Shown here piece after piece: positions 30,342-37,385 of a stretch of 38,380 nucleotides of DNA. The stretch comes from Candidatus Peribacteraceae bacterium (GTDB lineage Bacteria; Patescibacteriota; Gracilibacteria; Peribacterales; Peribacteraceae), in contig JAQTSD010000011.1 in NCBI GenBank assembly GCA_028711445.1, forward strand, positions 1 to 38,380, given 5' to 3'. The notes beneath the pieces are model-generated. The model was given only the letters and a program-made list of their open reading frames with translations, was not told the DNA's origin and searched no databases. A program made the position numbers and the translations under genes. How positions within the stretch are numbered: the stretch's first letter is position 1; each line of letters starts with the position of its first letter.

Positions 30342-30473
30342 TCAGCCTTGGCGCTGCTTATGCTTGGGATTTTTGCAGACGATGCGTCGGATCATCTTCT
30401 TCATGCCACCGCTGCGGCGGATGACGAGACGACAGTCTTTGCAGATAGGTTTGACGGAGGCACGGACTTTCAT
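30342..30473 (-). CDS. rpmJ: Ribosomal protein L36
   Basis: 43 residues read directly from the minus strand: [20 protein letters not shown] followed by [20 protein letters not shown] and RQG. The zinc knuckle Cys11, Cys14, Cys33, His38 is intact, so this is the zinc-binding form. The start overlaps the infA stop as ATGA (30470-30473). A short lysine- and methionine-containing insert (SGGMKKMI) makes it a little longer than the common 37-38-residue form. Confidence 0.95.
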   Translation of the reverse strand: MKVRASVKPICKDCRLVIRRSGGMKKMIRRIVCKNPKHKQRQG

Positions 30474-30763
30474 GAGGCGGAGGGAGAAGCGGCTGACGGA
30501 GCACTTGGATGGACATTGAGCTCCGGCGTCTGATCCGAACGAAAGCGGTAGGTGATACGCCCCTTCTCGAGGTCGTAAGGCGTCATCTCCACTTTCACAC
30601 GATCCCCGGGGAGAATGCGGACCCTGTGAACGCGCATTCGTCCTGCGAGAGTGCAGAGAAGCTCATGTCCTTTTACTTGATCAGAGGTGATCTGAACGCG
30701 GAAGGTAGCATTTGGAAATGTTTCTTCCACTACGCCAATGAGCTCAATTACATCCTTAGACAC
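30470..30763 (-). CDS. infA: Translation initiation factor IF-1
   Basis: 97 residues from a GTG at 30763. The OB-fold is clear: [60 protein letters not shown] and RFR. The C-terminal 20 residues ([18 protein letters not shown]) are an unstructured-looking tail not seen in most IF-1 proteins, which end soon after the RFR motif. It binds the A site of the 30S subunit during initiation. A candidate promoter lies about 100 nt upstream, so the alpha-operon part can probably be transcribed separately from map. Confidence 0.94.
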   Translation of the reverse strand: MSKDVIELIGVVEETFPNATFRVQITSDQVKGHELLCTLAGRMRVHRVRILPGDRVKVEMTPYDLEKGRITYRFRSDQTPELNVHPSAPSAASPSAS

Positions 30764-30866
30764 AGGTAGAAAACGCGCAAAAATGCCGTGAAATCCTACA
30801 GATCAGACTCCGCATCATCAAGCCAAGTTGACATGAATGTTCCCTAGAGAGTACAAAATGTATTGC

Positions 30867-30895
30867 ATAATACTTAAAATATTATCTAATATCAA
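30867..30895 (-). promoter_or_regulatory. Candidate promoter of infA and the alpha operon
   Basis: TTGATA (30890-30895), 17 nt, TATTAT (30867-30872) in a very A+T-rich 145-nt spacer between map and infA. The leader to the GTG of infA would be about 95 nt, long for this genome, and may hold regulation. Confidence 0.5.
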
Positions 30896-30908
30896 TATAT
30901 TGAGATCA

Positions 30909-31658
30909 CTACGTGAGTATTTCGCATCCGGTAGGGAGAATGAGCAGTGTATGCTCCTCATGCGCACAGATTGATCCATCATCAGTCATGATGGTCCAAC
31001 CATCATCTTTTTCATGTATTGCGCCATTCCCGGTGCAAATAATGGGTTCTACGGCGATAATGGTGGAAAGAGGCAGGATAGGTCCCGTGCCAGCCTTACC
31101 GCTATTGGGAATATCCGGGAACTGGTGGAGGTTCGAGCCCAAACCGTGCCCCGTGAGGAAGCGGACCGGCGTAAATCCCCCACTCTTGGCTATCTCTTCG
31201 ATGATTGCAGAGAGATCGCCGACTTTCGCCCCCGCCCGTACAACGGAGATCGCAGACGCGAGAGCTTGCGAAGTCTTCTCCATGAGATTTCGCGCTTCCG
31301 GTGTCACGCTCCCCACCGCAACCGTGACGCAAGCGTCAGTATACAAATTGTGGTAGAGCACTCCGCAATCGAGAGAAATGATATCCCCTTCCTTCAGGAC
31401 TCTCTCCGAAGGAATGCCATGCACACACTCATCATTCACCGATGTGCAGAGAGCGGCGGGATAACCGTGGTATCCCTTGAAACCCGGAATAGCTCCCGGA
31501 TGAGAACAAATAAAACGCTGCGCTTCCTGATCAAGTGTAATAGTCTTCACCCCGGGGCGAACCATGCCCGCGACCCGCTTGAGGCATTCGTGCAAAATCT
31601 TCCCACCCTCCCGCAGGGAAGCGATTTCCTTCTCGGTGAAGACCTGAAAATCAGACAC
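30909..31658 (-). CDS. map: Methionine aminopeptidase, type I
   Basis: 249 residues from a GTG at 31658. It removes the initiator methionine from nascent proteins. Metal-site motifs are visible: the two aspartates in ISLDCGVLYHNLYTDACVTV, the histidine in LTGHGLGSNLHQFPDIP, and the glutamates in IIAVEPII and CAHEEHTLLI. The second conserved position after the histidine loop reads HQFP where most enzymes have HExP. There is no N-terminal zinc-finger extension. It lies between adk and infA, as in many bacterial spc operons. Confidence 0.94.
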   Translation of the reverse strand: MSDFQVFTEKEIASLREGGKILHECLKRVAGMVRPGVKTITLDQEAQRFICSHPGAIPGFKGYHGYPAALCTSVNDECVHGIPSERVLKEGDIISLDCGVLYHNLYTDACVTVAVGSVTPEARNLMEKTSQALASAISVVRAGAKVGDLSAIIEEIAKSGGFTPVRFLTGHGLGSNLHQFPDIPNSGKAGTGPILPLSTIIAVEPIICTGNGAIHEKDDGWTIMTDDGSICAHEEHTLLILPTGCEILT

Positions 31659-31707
31659 GGGGATATGATGGCATGAGAATCAAAGAAATACGAATTTCCA
31701 CTTCACC

Positions 31708-32277
31708 TTATTCCCTCAGCTCCAATGCCTCCTTCAGCTTCCCATAAACTTCCTCTACCCCTCCCGATGCGGCAATCTCCGTGAGTTTGCCAAGCTCCTT
31801 ATAACGCGCGACGACTGGACGTGTCTTCTCGTGGAATGTCTTCATGCGGCGCCGGATCGTCGCCTCATCTGCATCATCCTTGCGCCCTTCGATCTTGGCA
31901 CGGCCGAGAATGCGCTCAATGGATGTCTCTTCATCGAGCATGAATTCAATGCAACGAAATGTGCGACCGGCTGTATCCATGATCTCATCGAAGGAGCGCA
32001 TCTGATCGAGATCGCGTGGGATGCCGTCGAAGAGGATCTTCTGTTTGGAAGCGCGCTTACCGATTGCCTCTTTTACCACCTGCATGATGATATCGAACGG
32101 CACAAGCTTGCCGACATCAATGAAGGATTTCACCGTCTCTCCGAGAGACGATCCTGCTGCCGCAATCTTCCGCAATTCCCCGCCCGCCTCGAAGATGTCG
32201 TACCCAAACTCCGCAGCCAGTTTCTTGGCTTGCGTTCCCTTGCCGCACCCTTGGATGCCGAAGAAAACTAAATCCAT
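31708..32277 (-). CDS. adk: Adenylate kinase
   Basis: 189 residues; converts ATP and AMP to two ADP. The P-loop reads GIQGCGKGTQ (residues 7-16) instead of the common GxPGAGKGTQ. The AMP-binding region (FEAGGELRKIAAAGS and ILFDGIPRDLDQM) and the arginine-bearing lid (RAKIEGRKDDADEATIRRRM) are present. The lid is the short form without the four-cysteine zinc site. Position between secY (with one small gene between) and map is standard. Confidence 0.93.
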   Translation of the reverse strand: MDLVFFGIQGCGKGTQAKKLAAEFGYDIFEAGGELRKIAAAGSSLGETVKSFIDVGKLVPFDIIMQVVKEAIGKRASKQKILFDGIPRDLDQMRSFDEIMDTAGRTFRCIEFMLDEETSIERILGRAKIEGRKDDADEATIRRRMKTFHEKTRPVVARYKELGKLTEIAASGGVEEVYGKLKEALELRE

Positions 32278-32280
32278 AGA

Positions 32281-32637
32281 TTAATCTGTATTGGAAAGGC
32301 GATGGGAGAGGCAATGCAAAATACTACCGCGGCATCGACGCACGGATGATGCCAATTCTTGACCAACGGTTGGCAACCTCTGCTCAGCTTGAAGTGCCAG
32401 TCCCTGCTGTTGGTCCATAGGACTGAAACGCACGTCTGGAAACTGATCGAGCGGTATGGATGATCCATAACCCACCACACCTCCCCCCCGATCAAATCGG
32501 ATTTGTACTGCTGTACCGGGGGCGATTTTCAGATAAACGTTGCCGCCTCCTGCGAACTTTGAGTATACCGGTAAATCCGCAAGAGCAAGGCCTGCTTGGC
32601 CATCAGTTTCGGCAGAAGAAGAGGCTTCAACTGTCAT
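32281..32637 (-). CDS. Small hypothetical gene between secY and adk
   Basis: 118 residues from the ATG at 32637 (MTVEASSSAETDGQAG). Other starts at 32649 (ATG) or 32670 (GTG) are possible. The sequence is glycine-, alanine- and glutamine-rich (YSKFAGGGNVYLKIAPGTAV; RFDRGGGVVGYGSS; FSPMDQQQGLALQAEQRL), with two cysteines near the C-terminus. I do not recognise a family. Support for a real gene is a TTGTGA/16 nt/TATGAT promoter-like pair ending 7 nt before the ATG, and a stop 3 nt before the adk start. It could still be a spurious frame. Confidence 0.5.
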   Translation of the reverse strand: MTVEASSSAETDGQAGLALADLPVYSKFAGGGNVYLKIAPGTAVQIRFDRGGGVVGYGSSIPLDQFPDVRFSPMDQQQGLALQAEQRLPTVGQELASSVRRCRGSILHCLSHRLSNTD

Positions 32638-32644
32638 TGGACAA

Positions 32645-32672
32645 ATCATACCTTGCTCACACACCTTCACAA
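32645..32672 (-). promoter_or_regulatory. Candidate promoter of the small gene upstream of adk
   Basis: TTGTGA (32667-32672), 16 nt, TATGAT (32645-32650), then 7 nt to the ATG at 32637. The layout matches the leaderless pattern of the paralogue and TrmB-like genes. Confidence 0.4.
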
Positions 32673-32755
32673 GACTGAAAAATCTAAATTATTCGCGAAG
32701 CGCGGGTCTCGTGGGCCCCGTGCTGGAGCGACACCGCTCAGGGAAAAGAGAGCTT

Positions 32756-32786
32756 GTGAGAGAAAAACCGTAGGTTTGTCTCTCAC
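32756..32786 (-). repeat. Hairpin directly after secY
   Basis: GTGAGAGA...TCTCTCAC with an inner AAACC/GGTTT stem. It ends 3 nt from the secY stop and is followed by a T-rich stretch, so partial termination is possible before the small gene and adk. Confidence 0.45.
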
Positions 32787-32789
32787 GAC

Positions 32790-34067
32790 TTAGACCAGCT
32801 TGTCGTAATCGTGCGCGAGGAGCTGCGCATTGATCTGCCGGATCAGCTCCATCACCACCCCGACCACGATGATGAGCCCCGACCCGGAGATGAGCAGATC
32901 CTGATTGCTCAAGGTGGAAAACATGGTGAAGAGGAGTGGGACGATGGCTACGATGCCGAGAAAGATTCCTCCCCAGAGATTGAGGCGGCTACTTGTCTTG
33001 GCAAGCACCTCGGCCGTCTGGCGGCCTGGACGCACACCCGGAACGAATCCGCCGCGTTTCTGGATGTTCTCAGCCACTTCTTCAGGGCGGAAGGTCACAG
33101 ACACATAGAAGTACGTAAACGCGAGTACGAGGAGGAAGTAGAGGAGGACATAGATCATGCTCGGATTCTGCGGATTGACATACAGAGCGATGAAGCTCGT
33201 CACTTTCTGGAAACGGGGAGCTGTAGAGAGGAACTGCGCAACGATCGCTGGCAGGGTGATAAGGGAAATGGCGAAGATGATCGGAATCATGCCCGCTTGG
33301 TTGATGCGGATGGGGATGCCACCCTGCACGCCGCGTCCCGCGCCCTGATTGGCATAGGTGATAGGGATGAGACGGTGTGCATCCGTGAAGAGCACCACAG
33401 CCACGAGCATGGCAACCGAGACGATTGCGAAAAGATAGAAGGCACCAAGCTTCCCCTCCCCCGCGATGAAGAGTGAGCTCACCGTCGCAGGGATGCCTGC
33501 GACGATACCCGTGAAGATGATCATGGAAATGCCGTTTCCGATGCCCTTCTCTGTGATGAGCTCGCCGATCCACATAAGGATCACTGAACCCGCCGTGACG
33601 AAAAGCATCGGCAGGAGCACATGCGGGAACGAGAGATCAATGAGATCGGCGCCACCGCGCTTGAGCAGAATGAGGAATCCGTAGCTCTGCACGAAGGCAA
33701 GCGGCACGGAGACCCAACGTGTGTAACGGTTGATGGTTTGTTGACCAGTCACCCCCTCCTTGTTGATCGCCTCAAGAGCCGGGAAAATGACCGTACACAA
33801 CTGCAAAATGATGGAAGCGTTGATGTAGGGCGACAGACCCAGAAGCACGATGGAGAAATTGTCGATGGAGCCTCCGGTGAGAGCCGCGAAGACGCCGATG
33901 AGTCCGCCGCCGCCCCGCGACTCAAGGAATTGCCGCAACGCAAAGGGATCGGCTCCCGGAATGGCGATGTGAGCGGTAAGACGGTAGACGAACAGGAGAC
34001 CGAGGGTGATGAGGATGCGCTTGCGCAGATCCTCGGAGTGCCAGAGTTGTCGGAGATAAGTGAACAT
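32790..34067 (-). CDS. secY: Preprotein translocase subunit SecY
   Basis: 425 residues with ten membrane segments. Characteristic stretches are the amino-terminal RKRILITLGLLFVYRLTAHI, the plug region with GGSIDNFSIVLLGLSPYINA, the cytoplasmic loop PEEVAENIQKRGGFVPGVRP between later helices, and the end AQLLAHDYDKLV. It forms the protein-conducting channel with SecE and SecG. It follows rplO after 59 nt. A hairpin (32756-32786) lies immediately after the stop. Confidence 0.96.
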   Translation of the reverse strand: MFTYLRQLWHSEDLRKRILITLGLLFVYRLTAHIAIPGADPFALRQFLESRGGGGLIGVFAALTGGSIDNFSIVLLGLSPYINASIILQLCTVIFPALEAINKEGVTGQQTINRYTRWVSVPLAFVQSYGFLILLKRGGADLIDLSFPHVLLPMLFVTAGSVILMWIGELITEKGIGNGISMIIFTGIVAGIPATVSSLFIAGEGKLGAFYLFAIVSVAMLVAVVLFTDAHRLIPITYANQGAGRGVQGGIPIRINQAGMIPIIFAISLITLPAIVAQFLSTAPRFQKVTSFIALYVNPQNPSMIYVLLYFLLVLAFTYFYVSVTFRPEEVAENIQKRGGFVPGVRPGRQTAEVLAKTSSRLNLWGGIFLGIVAIVPLLFTMFSTLSNQDLLISGSGLIIVVGVVMELIRQINAQLLAHDYDKLV

Positions 34068-34126
34068 GGATCAGAGGCATTCTCAGGCGAGACAACGAAG
34101 AACGCAACGGTTCTTCGCTCGCGGGG

Positions 34127-34573
34127 TCAGGAACGGAACGGAACAATGTGCACCGAACCGCCTGCCTTCTTCACCTGCTCCTTTGCGGCGGCGGATGCCG
34201 CATGCACCGTCAATTCAAATTTCTTCTTCACGCTGTTGCCCAGCAACTTCACCGGGCGATTACCATGAATGAGTTTCACGGCCTTGAGAGCGACAAGATC
34301 ATACACCCCCGGTTCGAGACGCTTCTCGAGTGCCGCAAGTGTCAGGACTTCGTTCTCGACGCGGAACGGATGTGTGAAGCCGTGAAGTTTGGGTTGGCGG
34401 CGGATGAGCGGCACTTGTCCACCCTCGAAGCCCAATCTGCGGCCCTTGCCTGCACGGGAATGCTGTCCCTTCGTACCGCGGCCAGCGGTACAGCCGCCAC
34501 CTGCGGAGATGCCGCGTGCGACACGTTTGCGAGGACGAGTGGAACCCGGTGCTGGAGCGAGTGTATGCAACAT
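34127..34573 (-). CDS. rplO: Ribosomal protein L15
   Basis: 148 residues from the ATG at 34573 (MLHTLAPAPGSTRPRKRVAR). The longer frame to 34735 overlaps a promoter-like sequence and the sulfotransferase gene. Motifs: RGISAGGGCTAGRGTKGQHS, KGRRLGFEGGQVPLIRRQPK and the C-terminal KLLGNSVKKKFELTVHAASA. It is a late-assembly large-subunit protein. Normally rpmD lies just upstream between rpsE and rplO; here that place is taken by an island of unrelated genes. Confidence 0.94.
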   Translation of the reverse strand: MLHTLAPAPGSTRPRKRVARGISAGGGCTAGRGTKGQHSRAGKGRRLGFEGGQVPLIRRQPKLHGFTHPFRVENEVLTLAALEKRLEPGVYDLVALKAVKLIHGNRPVKLLGNSVKKKFELTVHAASAAAKEQVKKAGGSVHIVPFRS

Positions 34574-34613
34574 GGAAGGAGGTGTGCTTCGAAGTTTCGA
34601 AGCCCGGAGCCAA

Positions 34614-34642
34614 ATCCTAGTGGAGAGGATGTAATGGGTAAA
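34614..34642 (-). promoter_or_regulatory. Candidate promoter of rplO
   Basis: TTTACC (34637-34642), 17 nt, TAGGAT (34614-34619), about 40 nt before rplO. A small palindrome CTTCGAA-GT-TTCGAAG (34587-34602) lies between it and the ATG. An internal promoter would be needed because the island with opposite-strand genes separates rplO from rpsE. Confidence 0.35.
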
Positions 34643-34701
34643 GGGAATCGGGGGGAATTTCGCCGGCAGAATTGAAGGCGTGTGCGCGATGCTTTGTCTC
34701 C

Positions 34702-35427
34702 TTACCAATAACCAAACCGGCTCATTGCTCCACATTCGGCCTCACAAACGGCCTCCCGCAACGCAGGCGTGTACTGACACCGTTCCTGCCACTGAGAAAT
34801 CGCCGACGATTCATTCTCCGACGGGGCATGCATGAGAAAATTTTTGTCGATATCTTCGCCCGCATATTTTAGTACCCGCAACAGATCCAACCGCAGCGTT
34901 TCCTGCTTGCCAATGAAATCGGCTACCGGCGAGTCCTGAGGCCCCGCATATTCTTTGAAGACCTTTGTGACCCATCCCGGGCATCCCGACAACACCGCAT
35001 GGACAAACACCTGGAAATCTTCCCACGCAAATTTTCGATCGAACACATTGTTCATGTCCCATCCCATACGCATTTTAAATGTCCAGTACGATTGGTAGTA
35101 CGTCAGAGGATGACGCACAAACAGAAACGCGAAACGCTTCCTCCCGTCTTGCGGCAGAATGGTGTGGTGATAGCTGGCGTGGAAGCAGTAGAGTGGATCT
35201 GCAATATTCTCGCTCAGATCGCAGAACAGTTCCCTATGGGGTATCCCCGCCGCAGCCAGGACACGACGCACCCATGTCCCCCCCGTCTTGGGAACATGGT
35301 AGAAAATGGCGTTGGTGAGGAGTAGGGCCACAAGAGAATTGTACTGAAGTGTGCAATACCACCAAATTTCTTCTGGGATAAGTGTTTCCGACAGCGGAGA
35401 ACTATCAGTTATGATGGACGTCTTCAT
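34702..35427 (-). CDS. Sulfotransferase-family protein
   Basis: 241 residues. The PAPS-binding 5'-phosphosulfate loop is HVPKTGGTWVRRVL (PKTGGTW at 46-52), and the 3'-phosphate motif is FLFVRHPLTYYQSYW (RHP at 105-107). Together these place it in the PAPS-dependent sulfotransferase superfamily, which moves sulfate to a carbohydrate, peptide or small molecule. No membrane anchor is obvious. The start is uncertain: a GTG at 35331 would put the loop about 14 residues from the N-terminus, which is more usual for the family. It is divergent from a coiled-coil gene with only 2 nt between start codons, and close to an APS-kinase-like gene. Acceptor unknown. Confidence 0.75.
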   Translation of the reverse strand: MKTSIITDSSPLSETLIPEEIWWYCTLQYNSLVALLLTNAIFYHVPKTGGTWVRRVLAAAGIPHRELFCDLSENIADPLYCFHASYHHTILPQDGRKRFAFLFVRHPLTYYQSYWTFKMRMGWDMNNVFDRKFAWEDFQVFVHAVLSGCPGWVTKVFKEYAGPQDSPVADFIGKQETLRLDLLRVLKYAGEDIDKNFLMHAPSENESSAISQWQERCQYTPALREAVCEAECGAMSRFGYW

Positions 35428-35429
35428 CT

Positions 35430-35873
35430 ATGCCTCGATCCTCCGCTTCCCGGCCACCGCTCGATGACAGCACCTGCGCAAGGCAATCATCCTCCCCTAT
35501 CCCGGCCACGGAACATACATGTCCATTCTGCAGACAAATGGCTGAGCGGGAAATGCGCACTCGTCGGGCAGCAGATAAGGAATGTAAACGAATGCGCGAA
35601 GCATGGATGGAAGCAGTGGAATCAGGTTTGTCCCGGGAGCGACAGCTGCAGTCGGAACTCCAGAACTTGCACAGGCAATTGTTTCAAGCAGTGGAATCAG
35701 GTTTGTCCCGGGAGCGACAGCTAGAATCAAATTTCCGGGACGTCCACGAGCAATTGCATCACATGAAACAGACGCGTAGCTGGCGATGGACGAGTATCTT
35801 TCGGAAGTGTTCCTTGGTTTTTCGTCTTCGCAGAGCGAAAAACGATCAACTCCCCATCCAAAGATCACCGTAA
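35430..35873 (+). CDS. Coiled-coil protein with internal repeat and SWRWT motif
   Basis: 147 residues. The N-terminal 30 residues are low complexity, followed by a CPFC pair (about 31-34). A charged helical region contains two tandem 25-residue units, AVESGLSRERQLQSELQNLH and AVESGLSRERQLESNFRDVH, encoded by a 75-nt direct repeat. The C-terminal TRSWRWTSIFRK resembles the SWR-T-PLR motif often seen in coiled-coil segments attached to glycosyltransferases and methyltransferases. It may be an adaptor for surface-glycan modification next to the sulfotransferase, but that is inference. The start is only tentative. Confidence 0.55.
   Translation: MPRSSASRPPLDDSTCARQSSSPIPATEHTCPFCRQMAEREMRTRRAADKECKRMREAWMEAVESGLSRERQLQSELQNLHRQLFQAVESGLSRERQLESNFRDVHEQLHHMKQTRSWRWTSIFRKCSLVFRLRRAKNDQLPIQRSP
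35611..35722 (+). repeat. 75-nt tandem repeat inside the coiled-coil gene
   Basis: A 37-nt stretch at 35611-35647 is identical at 35686-35722 (offset 75 nt, 25 codons), encoding AVESGLSRERQL twice. The identity suggests a recent in-frame duplication. Confidence 0.85.
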
Positions 35874-35923
35874 TCGTCATCTTCACTTGTCTTTTTCATC
35901 CCTTCTCACTACGATTGACAAAA

Positions 35924-36301
35924 GTGAATACTGGCGTTTTCATCGGTCGTTTTCAACCCTTCCATGAGGGCCACCGCAGATGTATCGAACACATTCTAGA
36001 ACGCAACGATCGGTGCATCATCTTACTGAGAGATACGGGAAAGACGAAGAAGAACCCCTTTGATCTGGAGAAGCGCAAAGCCATGATCCGCGCGCAGTTC
36101 CCTGACACATCTCGCGTGGATATCCAAACGATCAACGACCCCGGTGCAAAGATGAGCGTGTACATCGGTCGCGATGTGGGCTATGACCTGATTGAACTCG
36201 ATAGCGCAACTGAGGCGATTTCCGCCACCGACCTCCGCAGGAAGCTCTACGAAGAAGCGGGCAAGTCCTATGACCCCTTGGCACCGCAAAAAACTCTCTA
36301 A
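35924..36301 (+). CDS. HxGH nucleotidyltransferase (cytidylyltransferase-like)
   Basis: 125 residues from the GTG at 35924; a TTG at 35915 is an alternative. A longer frame from 35786 overlaps the coiled-coil gene. The active-site motif GRFQPFHEGH (HxGH at 14-17) and ISATDLR near residue 99 define the nucleotidylyltransferase fold of NadM-like and related enzymes, which transfer AMP or CMP from the triphosphate. The protein is shorter than NadM (about 170). The stop overlaps the start of the APS-kinase-like gene by one base (TAATG), so the two are probably co-translated. An adenylyltransferase role in sulfate or sugar activation is possible; it lacks the extra domains of a normal ATP sulfurylase. 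Confidence 0.7.
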   Translation: MNTGVFIGRFQPFHEGHRRCIEHILERNDRCIILLRDTGKTKKNPFDLEKRKAMIRAQFPDTSRVDIQTINDPGAKMSVYIGRDVGYDLIELDSATEAISATDLRRKLYEEAGKSYDPLAPQKTL

Positions 36302-36894
36302 TGACCATGGCCGCTCTCTTTCCCATCATCTGGCTCACAGGCAACATGGGTGCCGGGAAAACGACGCTCGCACGAGGTTTGCAGGAACAGTTTGGACATG
36401 TGACTGACACGCACCCGCTCTCCCGACGCATCCTCATTCTCGATGGGGACGAGATGCGCGCGAGCATCTCCACGGAAGAGACGCTTTCACCGGCAGACCG
36501 CCGACGTCACAACCTGCGGGTGGCGCGGCTCGCATCCGTGCTGCGCACGCAGGGATTCCTCGTGCTCGTTGCCGTCATCGCGCCATTCGCGTCCGTACGC
36601 GACGAAATCGATGCCATCTGCCGCCCCGTCTGGATCTACGTGAAGCGCAACACCCCTGCGACGGCCGACAAGCCCTACGAGCCGCCGATGCATCCGCACT
36701 GCACCATCGACAACGACGTGCTCTCCATCAAGGACGCTCGCGAGGCGGCTGCACAATTTCTCATCCGCTACTGTGCATCCTGCTCCCCCATCGTCGCCAA
36801 CGTCCTTCCGAACTCTTCCGCAGCATCGGGGCCGCTGCCTGTCACAATCAAGCCGTCCACCGTAACGTCATCCCCGGTGACCTGCGCATCGTAG
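36301..36894 (+). CDS. Adenylylsulfate (APS) kinase-like protein
   Basis: 197 residues. P-loop TGNMGAGKTT (13-22), then LDGDEMR (about 47-53), RRRHNLRVARLASVL, the VAVIAPFASVRDEI strand-turn and VWIYVKR follow the order seen in CysC, which phosphorylates APS to PAPS. The P-loop reads NMGAGKT where most CysC have LSGAGKS, so substrate identity is not certain. A normal CysC would end near residue 160; the last ~40 residues are read from DNA that is the antisense of the DJ-1/PfpI gene and look like read-through sequence (NVLPNSSAASGPLP). Together with the sulfotransferase it could supply and use PAPS. Confidence 0.65.
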   Translation: MTMAALFPIIWLTGNMGAGKTTLARGLQEQFGHVTDTHPLSRRILILDGDEMRASISTEETLSPADRRRHNLRVARLASVLRTQGFLVLVAVIAPFASVRDEIDAICRPVWIYVKRNTPATADKPYEPPMHPHCTIDNDVLSIKDAREAAAQFLIRYCASCSPIVANVLPNSSAASGPLPVTIKPSTVTSSPVTCAS

Positions 36895-37295
36895 CGCTCG
36901 AGGAGGGCCTTCTGGACTCCGTCGGAATCCCATACCGTCGCCTTCCGGCCGGAGAGGACCCGCGCTTTGGCGAGGATGAGCGGGGCGATGCAAATAGCTC
37001 CGAGTGGAATGGAGGCCGCAGCCGTCTGGAAAGCGATGCGCAACGCCTCAGGATCGGATGCGAGAGCCTCGGCTCCCGGCCCGCCAATGAATGCGATGCG
37101 ATCGTAATCGGTAATCTGGACATCTTTCAATGCCACCTGCGCAACCTCCGTTGAACCAAATTTCCCTGTGCAGGGTCCTGCAATGACACTCCCCAGAACA
37201 ATGTCGAAACCGGCCACCTTCAGGGCGTCTCGCACGCCTTTGAGCTCCCTATCCTGGAAATCCTTCTGAGCGATGATGAGGAGAGCTGTGCGCAT
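36768..37295 (-). CDS. DJ-1/PfpI-family protein
   Basis: 175 residues. The fold signatures are ALLIIAQKDFQDRELKGVRD with a glutamate near residue 17, IAFIGGPGAEAL, and the nucleophile elbow LGAICIAPLILAKA with Cys102. The C-terminal DGLIVTGSGPDAAEEFGRTL is typical. Family members act as peptidases, deglycases or redox-sensing chaperones; the exact activity cannot be told. The last 127 nt overlap the 3' end of the APS-kinase-like gene in convergent orientation. A TAGAAT box lies 6 nt before the ATG. Confidence 0.85.
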   Translation of the reverse strand: MRTALLIIAQKDFQDRELKGVRDALKVAGFDIVLGSVIAGPCTGKFGSTEVAQVALKDVQITDYDRIAFIGGPGAEALASDPEALRIAFQTAAASIPLGAICIAPLILAKARVLSGRKATVWDSDGVQKALLERYDAQVTGDDVTVDGLIVTGSGPDAAEEFGRTLATMGEQDAQ

Positions 37296-37385
37296 GGAAC
37301 AATTCTACACCACGACGCCGCACCAGCCCTTCGTCGGGCTCAGGACAGGCTCCGGAGGGTACTGAATTGGAAATAATCGGACTTT

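Noticed and set aside
30764-30908. tRNA or riboswitch in the map-infA spacer
   Set aside because: The spacer is A+T-rich with a good promoter but I could not fold a cloverleaf or recognise a riboswitch core.
35786-35923. 46-codon N-terminal extension of the HxGH nucleotidyltransferase
   Set aside because: It overlaps the coiled-coil gene in another frame and the first strand (GVFIGRFQPFH) normally begins within a few residues of the N-terminus.
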